From assembly GCF_910592395.1 (NCBI RefSeq), contig NC_088308.1:12107001-12171000 (forward strand): 64,000 bases of DNA, read 5' to 3'. The first letter of the stretch is position 1; the number at the start of each line of letters is the position of its first letter. Source of the DNA: Lineus longissimus. Lineage: Eukaryota > Nemertea > Pilidiophora > Heteronemertea > Lineidae. The notes under the pieces were generated by a model. It ran no database searches, had not been told where the DNA came from, and saw only the letters and a list, made by a program, of their open reading frames with translations. A program made the position numbers and the translations under genes. Positions 47,098 to 57,333 of this stretch are shown here, in pieces.

Positions 47098-47611
47098 GTA
47101 AGTTGCATTGTTGATTGTCTCATCCAAAATAAATTTTAGGGCTGGAGGCTTGCAGGATAATTTTATTTTTTATCATATTTTGTACAAAAGATGCACAAAA
47201 TGTGTAGGCAACCAAAAACCAAAATAATTGTTGCTAATGTTCCAAACAACATGTTTGTAGACTTTGAGGTTTTCCTGCTCAAATATACCTGTAGCTTTAA
47301 ATATGTAACAGGTGTTTTAAAAAAAGCATTTTTAAGTGCATGAAAACCTTTTTTTGTTTAAGGGAGCCATTTTAAAAAGGGAATTTAAATTTTCTGAAGA
47401 AAATTTTTACTGTGGGATATTTGTCAATATTCCCAGGGCCAGTCAGTTGACCGGCAACACAACAGTTATACCTGACGTTTCCTGACGTATACCTGACAAT
47501 TCCTGACGTTGGCTGCTTAATTTGGTGGTGACTGGCTTTAAAATCATTGGCTCAGGTGCTTTGTGTAAAAATGTTCTAAAATCATTGAGTGATTATTTTT
47601 TATCATTGTAG

Positions 47612-47731
47612 ATTGATATGGTACCTCGAGCCTTCAGTATTGACCACGTTTTCCTTGATAGGATTCCATGTGTGTCTCATAGACTATCTTGTACCAACTG
47701 TTGCAACGAATCTTTTCCGTTCGGATAACTG
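47612..47731 (+). CDS. ARL6IP1: ARL6IP1-like protein, next exon
   Basis: After a TTGTAG acceptor: LIWYLEPSVLTTFSLIGF, then HVCLIDYLVPTVATNLF and RSDNW, followed by a GTAAGT donor after 47731. This matches the WYLDPS...DYLVP...W region of ARL6IP1 and joins the previous exon in frame. The remaining C-terminal exons (second hairpin and KxxEKPK...YF region) were not found; a 6.4-kb element begins 1.3 kb downstream, so they may lie beyond it or beyond the window. Confidence 0.88.
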
Positions 47732-49045
47732 GTAAGTAACTGTCTTTTTAGTTCACCTCCAGAGAGGTGAGCTTTTCTTATGGCATGCCATCCATCATTA
47801 TCTGTCCATTAGCAAGGCACGTTTTTGACTGCTGGAGCTATCAACCTGAAACTTAGTATGTTTCCCCATGACACCTTGGAGTGGGAGACCAAATTTTGGT
47901 CGGTCCGATTTTGCCACCAGGTGGCTAAAATCAAAACCACAAAAAGTGCAATATCTACCTGACTACATGTAATGCATGTAAGGGCACCATCATCACAAAT
48001 AAGGTACAAGTTATGATGATACATGACATAACACACAGGATTTTGATTTGAGCTGCCTTTCAATCAAGGTCACAGAGGTCAATAGCGTAAATTGGCTGAA
48101 GGTGACACATTTTGTATTCTACTGGAGCTATTGACTTTGTAGCTGACATGCATGCATAAATCGCCCTAACGCTCGACCACCAAACAACCAACTGCACTTG
48201 AAACATCCGGGATCAAAGTTCCCGACCAACTGGTTGCATATGCGACCAGAAAATTACATATGCGACCGTAATTGAAACACCTCTCGCATGGTGCGATCTG
48301 AGCAAAACGGCTTTATACGACCTCTATTCTGAGACGATCCCGGTCACAATTTATTTAATAGCTCCTCTGGCTGCCTGCCAATAAGGTCAATCTCGCTCCA
48401 TGAAATGCGACTGTATTGGGTGGCAGATAACAAAGCAATGCATCATAAAAACACTGGGGACAAGTGAATCGCATACTAAGCAAACACAATGTATGAGGTA
48501 AGATGACGGACTCCAGACTCGCGGAGTCTGTTTGAATGCTCTGGTTTGTTTTGGATTACTTTCATGGAAGGCTTGCGTGATGTTCGGTGAGCTTGAAGGC
48601 CTATTGTGCGTTTTGGCAAGTGATGTCGTCACGAGTGAATTTAGTTCCGTCAAGACCAGCCTAGCGTTCATTCCCGGCGGCTGGCGTGGCTCGCTTCGCT
48701 CTTCTGCATGTATATTGTTGCTTGAGTGCCGTGGATGGCTATGGAGGTACGCCTTTGGTTCGGTCTATAAGATGCTATATACCGCCGAAATACAAAACTA
48801 TTTTCGAGATTTTATTTGCTCAAATAGACTTTTATGTTTCATCAAGATTTAGATTCTCGCCGACTGTGTAAAATGGCGGGAAAATAATTTACGACTGAAA
48901 ATTGTAAAATACGACCACGTTTTTCGAGATGCGGTCGCATGGTAAGCCTTGGTAAAAAGTGAACTTTGATCCCTGAACATGACAGACACTCACTCGACAA
49001 CACAAACGACAAGTTCATTGACGAGACCATGAAACATATTATAGG
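47732..49045. other. Intron sequence with AGGTCA repeat copy
   Basis: About 47755-48080 carries GTTCACCTCCAGAGAGGTGA, GCCACCAGGTGGC and CAAGGTCACAGAGGTCAA, related to the 42.6-43.5 kb array. No further exon is recognised. Confidence 0.45.
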
Positions 49046-49048
49046 TTA
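49046..49048. repeat. Left TTA target duplication of the Harbinger-like element
   Basis: TTA directly before GGGGCC; matched by TTA at 55450-55452. Confidence 0.6.
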
Positions 49049-49525
49049 GGGGCCGTCTCCAAATTGATTTCGTTTCAAACGCGTTTGAAACGTATCTAAG
49101 ATCGTTTGAAATTCGTTTGAAATGTGAACAATAAAAACGCACCCAAACGATCTTGAAACATTTGTAAAACGATTGTCAAACGCTGGCCCTACCGTTTATT
49201 TCCCGTTTGAAAGCGAACGCAATTTCGTTTCACCCTAAACGAACTTCGTTTGAAGAGCGTTTGAAATTCGTTTGAAGAACGTTTAGAAAAGCGTTTCGAT
49301 TTCGTTTCATCAAAAACGGCATTGCGCCATTTGTCAGCAAACGCGTTCCAAACGCTTTTCGTTTTCTTTCAAATAGTTTCCGTGAAAAAGAAATATAATC
49401 CTGCCATTTGTGTTCAAACGAATTCCAAACGGCTGGAGTTATCGTAAAAAATCATGAAAATGGCGACCTGTGCAAAACGAACGATGATTTTCTTCTGCTT
49501 CGATTCTAAAATATGTGGACAACAG

Positions 49526-49802
49526 TGCTCTTGGATGCCCATTCAGTGACCACATTACGTTTGCTTTTCAAGGGTTAAACACTATTTCTTTGTTAGAAAA
49601 ATGTAAAAAGATTCGGTGGGGTGCTTTTACTGACGTATTCATTTTGGTCGGGACGAATGACTGTGCTGCAAGCGGGCCCGGATTCTCGACGAAGGAAATT
49701 TGTGATCGCATTTATGAAAGTTTTCCAGCTAGCAGTCATCATGGTAGTGTTAGGCCTGCATTGATTTGGAAGGAACATGGAGCTAGTAAAGTTTGGCCAT
49801 AA
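49526..49802 (+). pseudogene. SGNH-hydrolase-like fragment (GTND block)
   Basis: Encodes FQGLNTISLLEKCKKI, then DVFILVGTNDCAASG and an EICDRIYESF helix. The VGTND block with a following helix is the oxyanion-side core of SGNH/GDSL-type hydrolase folds, also found in some retroelement and transposon proteins. The nucleophile Ser block expected upstream is not found. It lies inside the Harbinger-like element. Confidence 0.5.
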
Positions 49803-50044
49803 GTTTTATATGACGTAAAGTCCTTTTTAAATCAAATGATGAAGAAGCAATCATTGAACTTTTGCAAAATATTGTAAACATTGGAAGACATATGGATAGA
49901 CAACTTCAAGTATAAAATTGCTTGATTAAGTTGCTTGTTTCGAAGAAGAGGTTGATAGGGTTTTGAAATAGCGTTTTATGGTCTCTGTAATATTGCTTTC
50001 ATGAAATAGTATGTCATGTTACAAGTGCTGCACCAAATTCGTGT

Positions 50045-50180
50045 GTGACAGTTTCGACTATTCCTCCGAGGAACATGGATGACAAAGCGTGGTTGAAGGC
50101 ACAGCAGATCAACAAGGCTATCAAGGCATTGAAGATGACGTATGCAGTAGAGGTATTTTGTTTCAAAAGAACCCACGGAC
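50045..50180 (+). pseudogene. SGNH-like fragment (ISTIPPR block)
   Basis: Encodes TVSTIPPRNMDDKAWLKAQQ and INKAIKALKMTYAVEVF. A strand ending in PPR followed by an N-rich helix is the usual next block after GTND in SGNH proteins. Foldback element 2 starts 13 bases downstream and ends any further coding. Confidence 0.45.
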
Positions 50181-50184
50181 CACT

Positions 50185-50192
50185 TCATGAAC
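50185..50192. repeat. Left 8-bp target duplication of foldback element 2
   Basis: TCATGAAC, repeated at 51277-51284. Confidence 0.7.
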
Positions 50193-51276
50193 GGTTCATG
50201 CCCATTTCGCCTTGTCTTTTTTCGCCTTTTCCCATTTTGCCTTTAAAAAATATACATTTCGCCTTCTCCTATTTCGCCTTTTCCAATTTTGCCTCTTCCC
50301 AATCCGTCTTATTCTATCTCGCCTTTGTCTTTTTTCGCCTTTTCATTTTTCGCCTTATGCTATTTTGCCTCTGTTTTATCTTGCCTTATCACAAGTTGCC
50401 TTATCCATTCTTGCCTTCGTCTCAGTTTGCCATTGTCTTAATCTGCCTTCTCATATTTCACCTTGTCCTAATTTACCTTTGTCCTAATTCGCCTTCATCC
50501 TATCTCGCCTTTACCCGCCCCGCCTTTGTATTATTTCGCCTTCTTCCCATTTCGCCTTCTTCCTACTTTGCAACAAACTTGGTGTCTTTACCCATGTTTG
50601 TTGAGTCAATCTTTCATGTGAAAGTGTCTTCAACAGTGTTGAAGGGCTTCTAGGGTCCATTCGGGGGTACCCGCAACCAAAACCCGGTGGACATTGCCAA
50701 AATTACAAGTGTAGATAACTTCTCAGCCATTATAGTCATATTACATTACATACCATATTACAGAAGACTTTTGTCTCTTCTACCCATGTTTTACCCATGT
50801 TTGTGGGGCCAATCTTTCATATAAGAGTGTTTCCACGAATTATGTTTTGGTACCCTACCCAAGGCTGTTGCTTATTTACCAATATTTTCAAATCTTCATA
50901 ACTTCTGAACCATCTACATGTAAGCTTACATGTATCTCCAAAACCAACTTTTGGATTGATAAAAGGCGAGGTGAGATATGGCGAAACGGGAGAAGGCAAA
51001 ATGGGAAGAAGGCGAATTGACATAAAGGTCAATCAAGAAAAGGCAAGATGAGATAAGGCAGGATGGAACCAAGGCAGAATAGGACAAAGGCGAAATAAGA
51101 AAAGGCAAACTAGGATGAGGCAAGATGAGAGGAGGGCGAGTTAGGAAGAAGGCCAATTGGAACAAAGGCGAGATAAGACAATGGCGAAATCGTAGAAGGC
51201 GAATTGAGAAAAGGCAAGTTAGGAGAAGGCTAAATGGGAGAAGGCGAATAAGGTTAAGGCGGAATGGGCAGATACC
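50193..51276. mobile_element. Foldback element 2, 1084 bp
   Basis: Outer arms are tandem arrays of a ~15-bp TTCGCCTTNTCCNATT-like unit: forward at about 50200-50580 and reverse-complemented at about 50960-51270. Ends read GGTTCATGCCCATTTCGCC and, in reverse complement, GGTATCTGCCCATTCCGCC, flanked by a perfect 8-bp repeat. The inner part contains a direct repeat (TTTACCCATGTTTGT at about 50589 and 50800). Same architecture and duplication length as foldback element 1 but an unrelated repeat unit. Open frames across it are low-complexity. Confidence 0.82.
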
Positions 51277-51284
51277 TCATGAAC
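51277..51284. repeat. Right 8-bp target duplication of foldback element 2
   Basis: TCATGAAC, identical to 50185-50192. Confidence 0.7.
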
Positions 51285-52347
51285 ACCACATAAACATCCT
51301 TCAACTTGTCTGAAGTCTTCTGTGGTGTTTCAGAGGTGTTTTGAAGGGTGTTTTCTGAGGTGTTTTAGGGATTATTTTTAGTCGAGTTCTGATACTTGGC
51401 AATCCCCACAATGACGTCATCGATATTACCATGAATATTGATGTTACGGCTTTTTTTCATCGCCCTGAACTCTATAACGTAATCATCTTTTGCAGACGTA
51501 TTTGATTTTTGCTGATTATAGGCCCCAGATTCTGATCATTTCGGTGCTTTTGAAGCTCTTTTTGGCTCCGATTTTTAACATCACCGGCCGGCGAGGCCGG
51601 GATTTTGTCAATCACGCATACATTAGCATGTATTGAGCTCCGCCCCCGTTATGTTAACGTCATCCTCATGGCCGATCCCGCGAGCTGTCGAGTATGTTGA
51701 GCGAAGAAAACGGAGAACTGTGTGACGGTTGAAAGTAGGAATCAGAACTAAGAGCTGTAAATGCTTATCGATGAACTATCATGCCCATCTGACTGTTTGA
51801 ATGATTAATGAGCGTGTTATTTTGAGAAAGGAGCGAGCGAATATGTCCGGAAATAGATCATTCGCGAAACGGTATAGCGAATAGACAGGGAGATCACTAC
51901 ACTACTTCCTTTTGCAATGTTGAGCAGATTCGTAAAATCGCCATACCCACGTGTGAATGGCTGTGGAGCAACTCGTCACCCCCTGGTGATGGACACAAAT
52001 TTGCTGAAAGCAAATTTCACAGTTCCAGTTCAATACTTTAGTAATGCAGTGAAGACATGATGCTTTTTCTACCTTCCCAAAAGCAAAATAATGTCACAAC
52101 CTGCCCTACGCATTGCCAACATAACAATACAACCCAGCTATAATAAACATACTAACCAACACAAAATCGACAATATTTTCAGATTTATTATACGATTCAC
52201 CACTGATCAATTCACAATTAAAACCCTCAAATCTTACAATATATAAAGACTCTTCACCATTACAAAAAGATTTTAGGTCTACAATTCCAATTTTAATAAC
52301 AACCATCATAATCACCACAAACACATAAAAACACCCAAGTCTAGTCT
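51285..52347. other. Non-coding interior of the Harbinger-like element
   Basis: No gene is recognised. AT-rich stretch from about 52080. Confidence 0.35.
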
Positions 52348-52617
52348 TCACTTGTACCAAAACTGCTGACAATTTCCAGAACCGTGTCCAGCTGCCCTGC
52401 ACACCTGGCAGAACGAATATGGATAACGAACAACCACATCTTCAACTTTAGATGTACGAGCCCCCGGTAGCTTGAGAGCAATCTTCACAAGCTGCGTCAA
52501 CACCTTACTTCCTTCCAAAGTTGGGTGCAATCCATCATTGCGGCTCACCACATCTGCTTTTGCTGGCCTTTCATCCTGGCTGCTATCTTTCTGCCCACGG
52601 CCTCTACAGAAAACACG
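52348..52617 (-). CDS. Terminal exon: SGNH C-terminal block plus CCHC knuckle
   Basis: After a TTTCAG acceptor on the minus strand: a polar stretch (RGRGQKDSSQDERPAKAD), VVSRNDGLHPTLEGSKVLTQ, VKIALKLPG, and a final CQVCRAAGHGSGNCQQFWYK. NDGLHPT..G is the D-x-x-H catalytic block of SGNH hydrolases. CQVCRAAGHGSGNC is a C-x2-C-x4-H-x4-C zinc knuckle. The other SGNH blocks in this element are on the opposite strand, so an inversion has probably split the gene. Confidence 0.55.
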   Translation of the reverse strand, partial: RVFCRGRGQKDSSQDERPAKADVVSRNDGLHPTLEGSKVLTQLVKIALKLPGARTSKVEDVVVRYPYSFCQVCRAAGHGSGNCQQFWYK

Positions 52618-52803
52618 CTGAAATCATAACACACACTTATTAATTATATACCATGCACATAACATTCCAGCCTCGAATACTAATATGAACCGGCTCTATT
52701 ACACTTGCAAAACTTATGTTCATCACAAATCAAACACTAAGCCTGCACGCCATGAGTATCTCCGCTAGTAATAGTAATAACATCCTAACCAAAATCCACT
52801 TAC

Positions 52804-53005
52804 ACAAACATTGCATATCTTCACTGCATACGTCATATGTAGGCTGATATATTTTTTTGATTCCTCTGAGAGTCTTTTCATCCGTGAAAGGAATGAAGAA
52901 GACTCCATCAGTCGAACCGAGTTGAAATTTCAACAGAACAGAAAAAGACTTTAGTGATAGCCAATAGGCCGTCAAGCCTAAGAAGTTTCCAGACTTGGCA
53001 GCTCC
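52804..53005 (-). CDS. Internal exon of an unrecognised spliced gene
   Basis: Acceptor TTTGTACAG, then GAAKSGNFLGLTAYWLSLKS, an FSVLLKFQLGSTDGVFFIPF stretch, TDEKTLRGIKKI and DVCSEDMQCL, then a GTAAGT donor. It joins the 54109-54173 exon in frame. It does not join 52348-52617 in frame by my reading, so a small exon between may be missed. The protein family is not recognised. Confidence 0.5.
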
Positions 53006-53102
53006 TGTACAAATGTAAAATGATGATTAAATTGGTTTCACATGTACCAAATCCAAACTTTTGTTGTATCTTTTTTTTGATGAAATGTAGTGTACTTTTT
53101 TC

Positions 53103-53935
53103 CCTTTAAGTAACACTGACAGAGGCCCATGCGTGCCTATCAATCAAGGGGCGGGTTGACAAGACTGTGAATAGTGTTGTACCGGTATTGATTATAATTC
53201 TATTTTTATGCCAATATCGATGATTTGACGCAGACTTTGTGTCAAAATATTGAAAATAAGGATAACATACTGACATAGTGAACCAAAATATCAAAGTGTA
53301 AATGGGTGTGCGCATGCTACAATCCAGCCTTTCGTTCCAGTTAATACATTTTTTAATGTATTTTAAAAAAAAGAGCATTCAGAATTATGAAATATCAATG
53401 CACTACCAGAAGCCTACAGAAGCCTTAAGACCTCATGAAGCTGACCAGATAAATGTGCAAATTCATTTCATTATTCTAAATATAATTGTTAAATTGAAGC
53501 AACTTGTTTAGAAAGTGGCAGCTCAGTTTCCCTTTAAGTGACTCTGACAGAGGAACATGCGTGCCTATCAATCAACGGGCGGGCTGACAAGACTGAGAGT
53601 GAGAATAGTGTTGTACCGGTATTGATTATAATTCTATTTTATATGCCAATATCGGTGATTTGACGTAGACTTTGTGTCAAAATATTCAAAATAAGGATGA
53701 CATAGTGAACCAAAATAACAAAGTGTAAATGTTGTGTGCTGCAATCCAGCCTTCCGTTCGAGTTAATACATTTTTTTTCAAATATCAATTTCAAAAGAAT
53801 GAGCATTCAGAAAATGAAATCTTCATGCACTACCAGAAGCCTACAGAAGCCATAAGACCTCACGAAGCTGACCAGATAAATGTGCACGTTAATTTCATTA
53901 TTCTAAACATAGCCTTCTCTTGATTTGATAATGAA
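53103..53935. repeat. Tandem duplication of a ~428-bp unit
   Basis: CCCTTTAAGT(A/G)AC(A/T)CTGACAGAGG at 53103 and again at about 53530. Both copies run through GCCTATCAATCAA, GTTGTACCGGTATTGATTAT and CACTACCAGAAGCCTACAGA. Scattered differences indicate an older duplication. Non-coding, within the intron between the two minus-strand exons. Confidence 0.8.
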
Positions 53936-54108
53936 AACATGAAAACAGCTTGAATTTCCGGTAGGCATCTTCATTGGTGGCAGAAGGAAGTGTGAACACA
54001 ATTTATGAAACCAAGTATAAATACAGTACGGTAGATGGTTGGTATATCAAAGTTCGAAGAGAGCATTTTAGTATAGCAATTAGCATTACATTATAAAATC
54101 AAACCTAC

Positions 54109-54173
54109 CTTTTTCTGCACCTGGTAGGCCTATGTCATTGACATCACCGGGATCCATCATGCTGAACACAAAC
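54109..54173 (-). CDS. Candidate first coding exon of the unrecognised spliced gene
   Basis: After a TTTCAG acceptor, ATG codons at 54160 and 54157 open MMDPGDVNDIGLPGAEK, followed by a GTAGGT donor. Joins the exon ending at 53005 in frame. Confidence 0.45.
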
Positions 54174-55069
54174 CTGAAATAATTGGTGGTGGAGATGGGG
54201 TTTAAATACATGTACGATCGTTTAAATCTTAAATGCATTGGGGAATACCGGGGAGAATACAGTCACCCAAAAAATAATCTGGTGGTATCGGTATCACCCA
54301 GTATCACAACGCCCTCAAAAAATTTCTCTTGTTGTTGTCGGTTGGATTAAAATTATAACATTTATACGCATGTAGTTACTTTACAAAACGCTACTTCAGT
54401 CTGTTAACGTCATTAAGTAGGCCTGGGTCATTTGGTTGGTAATAAAGATTGGGTAAGTTCGAAACTTTAATAGTCATATACCAAGGCAATACGGCCACCG
54501 CGCTGACGATGTTTATTATATTTGTTTTGCAGCTTGGTATTGGCAGGACTCATTCAAATGAGAGAGCCAAGAGTACCAATATAGGGAATGGCTAGGATAG
54601 GCTATAGTGACTACTAGTATAGCCTACATGTGCAGTTACACAACGGCAAGTCTTGGAGGCAGGAATGATTCTGCCTATACATACATGTCATGTCTGGGCC
54701 GACCGCAAGATCGATGTGCGCGAATCGGTACTAATTTAATTCTAGTCATAGACCTAGGCCTACTTGATACAAGCCTTACTACTTGAAATGAGAATTTAGG
54801 ATTGATATTCAACACATGCGATCGGCCCTGATGTCGCAGGACTGTGAACAGATAGGCCTATAAAAGCACATTTATAGGCCGATTACTAAAAACAGTGATA
54901 CGGTAGCAATTAGAAGCAAATTTCTCTAGATGCAACTGTTGAATCTCAATTAGACTTACCGATAAAGATCGAAAATAACAAAGATAAATGGGCGAAATAC
55001 ACATCCGTCTTTCAAGATATAAATCAATGAAAGAATGAAACAAGAGCATCGCATGTGCATTTCGTGCAC
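54174..55069. other. Non-coding interior of the Harbinger-like element
   Basis: No gene is recognised. Confidence 0.35.
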
Positions 55070-55449
55070 ATTTCGTTTCAAACGAAGTACGTTTCAAGTT
55101 CGTTTGATAGTGCGTTTTCCGTTCGTTTGAAACGAATTACGTTTCCAGTTCGTTTGAAACGAAGTGCGTTCGACAATCGTTTCGTTTGAAACGAAGTGCG
55201 TTTGACAATCGTTTGACGTGCGTTTGAGATCCGTTTAGTGCGATCGTTTGGAAATCGTGTGGCAAGCGTTCTGATCGGGCGTGTTCGTTTGGGAGCGTTT
55301 CGAAATTTTCATCTGGGGTGTGCGTTTGTTTTCAAACGCTTTTCAAACGGCTGATAAACGGATGATTTTCGTTTGAATTTCGTTGTAGAATAAACGCTTT
55401 TTGCCCGTTTCAAACGCGTTTGAAACGAAATCAATTTGGAGACGGCCCC

Positions 55450-55452
55450 TTA
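55450..55452. repeat. Right TTA target duplication of the Harbinger-like element
   Basis: TTA directly after GGCCCC. Confidence 0.6.
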
Positions 55453-56001
55453 TAGAATTGACCCCATGAAATTTATAGGCGCATGCACTTAAGAACGACA
55501 AATTTGATCAGGTAAACAAGGGTGAAAACAAGCAGTTTTCGTTTATATGCGCGTGCGCCTTAATACGCGTAAATACGGTGTAAGCTTAAGACTATGTGAT
55601 AATGAATGACACCACATCATTATCCAGATTCAGTCTCGAAGTCATGGCTTATACCAAGAATTAAGAAAGACTGGTCTTTATCCTAAATAAGTATGGGTAG
55701 TGCTAATTGTCTGTCGTTGGGTTTGGTTCAGAAATTTCCGATGATTGCCGAAGTCATTAACCAATGAGAGGGCTTGTTTTCATTTACACGAAGCGCATGG
55801 CCTAGAAATCATGTGTTTGGGAGTCAATCATCAAGTTGTAATTGAATCAAGTTTTTTGAAGCGAGAACACGCAGCAGGTTGCTCCCTCTTCATCGACCAA
55901 AAAAACCTGTGCCTGAATTGAGATCCCGGATAATATGACAGTTGAAGTTACTTGCCCCTATAATGCAGTAATAAAGAGATAATAAATCTGTAATTAGAGA
56001 A
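55453..56001. other. Non-coding stretch
   Basis: Nothing recognised between the two large elements. Confidence 0.35.
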
Positions 56002-56004
56002 CAG
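56002..56004. repeat. Left 3-bp target duplication of transposon B
   Basis: CAG, repeated at 63486-63488. Confidence 0.65.
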
Positions 56005-56525
56005 TAGTCCAGACGCTGAGGGTGTTTTAGTGTGACCGAGAGAGGCCCGAAAAAACTCTTCAAATTATTAAAGTAGAGTATCTGGGTATTCAATTTTATG
56101 AGGGTAGAACTTCGTTGCCATGGTCACATTTTTGCAAATGGCGCCTGTTGTTGCCATGGTGACGTTTTTGGAGTCTTTCCCAAGATATTTATTTTGGTCT
56201 ATCTCCCGAACACCTGGGGCTAAATATGAAAACAAAACGTCAATATATATGTTGTTGGGTTCCCTCTATTCAAATATGCTAATGAGAGTTTCGTTAAAGG
56301 TCAAGGTCATTGTGAAAGGTCAAGGTCAAACCAAAAAGTCACCAAAAATTTCACTTCTGTGGCATATAGTTGGCTTTTGATAGTTGTTATTATCATAAAA
56401 GATATATACTTTGGCCTATTTTACTTCAGGGGGTAATGAGCTCTCAAAGTAAATTAAATAAAATTATGTTGCCATGGTAACCATACTGTAACAAGCTCGC
56501 TTTCAATCAAGCGCATTTTTCGCTC
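56005..56525. repeat. Left TIR of transposon B
   Basis: Inverted at 62965-63485. Contains paired AAAGGTCAAGGTCA motifs at about 56297-56330 and CCATGGTGAC/GTTGCCATGG motifs. Open frames inside it recur in the other arm only because the arms are copies. Confidence 0.9.
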
Positions 56526-57333
56526 AATCAAAGTTACGTTATTTTTGACACATTTTTCATTTCACCAAAATGTTTATGTATTACTTTATCGATATTCTAC
56601 ATCTTTTTAAGTGATGTTTAACGCTAAATATTTATCTTTTAATATGTGTAGGTCAGTCAATTTCTAGGGTCTGAGTAATTTAAGAGAAATCTAACTATTC
56701 TGGTGGGGATCCGCTCTTCGGTCGCGTTGGATTGTTTTCAGAAATGTAGATGTGGCATTTGCCAGCATAGTGGTGTATCATGCTTCATTACCGACCACTA
56801 AGGAATACAGTCGACAATAATAAACATCATACATAATAGTCGCTTCATCTCTCATCTGTGACGTCACAACGTCATGACCTAAACGTAGTCACAACAGAGC
56901 TTGATACGCAATAAGATAAGAAATGGCTATGAATGAACAGCGCACATTTATAGCAGGACAACAATTATAAGGTCGTGTAGGTAGGTGCAGCAACATCAGC
57001 TATTACTCTGCTGTCTCATCTTCTCAAAATCTATGAACTAACTCATGATGACATGAAAAAGGGCTCGATGACGCTATTGATATCAAAGACAGCGAGATGC
57101 ATGCAGTAAGTTTAGTTTTGGTATTCAGTATGAATACATACTAGTAAGCTTTGACACTGACTACTCAAATGTTTTGCCCCTACTGCTAAAGAAATGACCG
57201 GTGAAATATGATTTGACAAGGCATCGGCGTGTCATATGACGACGTGTATCATTACAAAGGCCATGTAAGGGTACACCCTCTGACTTCGATATTGTTATTG
57301 GCAAACGTTGAGTTTGCAAATGTAGTTCTTCAC
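56526..57333. other. 3' untranslated part of transposon B
   Basis: Between the left TIR and the end of the minus-strand gene; no gene is recognised. Confidence 0.5.

Larger units (their letters stand above)
49049..55449. mobile_element. 6.4-kb Harbinger-like element carrying gene pieces
   Basis: The outer ~44 bp form an exact terminal inverted repeat beginning GGGGCCGTCTCCAAATTGAT at each end, flanked by TTA. A 3-bp TTA/TAA duplication with GG-start termini is typical of PIF/Harbinger. Inside the ends (49049-49460 and 55070-55449) both arms are dense arrays of CGTTTGAAAC-type motifs in opposite orientation. No DDE or Myb-like Harbinger protein is found. The interior instead holds SGNH-type gene fragments, spliced-gene-like exons on the minus strand, foldback element 2 and a 428-bp tandem duplication. 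Confidence 0.75.

Noticed and set aside
50200-50653. Hydrophobic open frame (LPSSYFAF-like repeats)
   Set aside because: It is the translated foldback array; only the first ~45 codons before 50193 look gene-like.
56120-56380. 86-codon frame that recurs at 63053-63370
   Set aside because: It lies in the two arms of the transposon B inverted repeat; recurrence reflects the TIR, not a gene.
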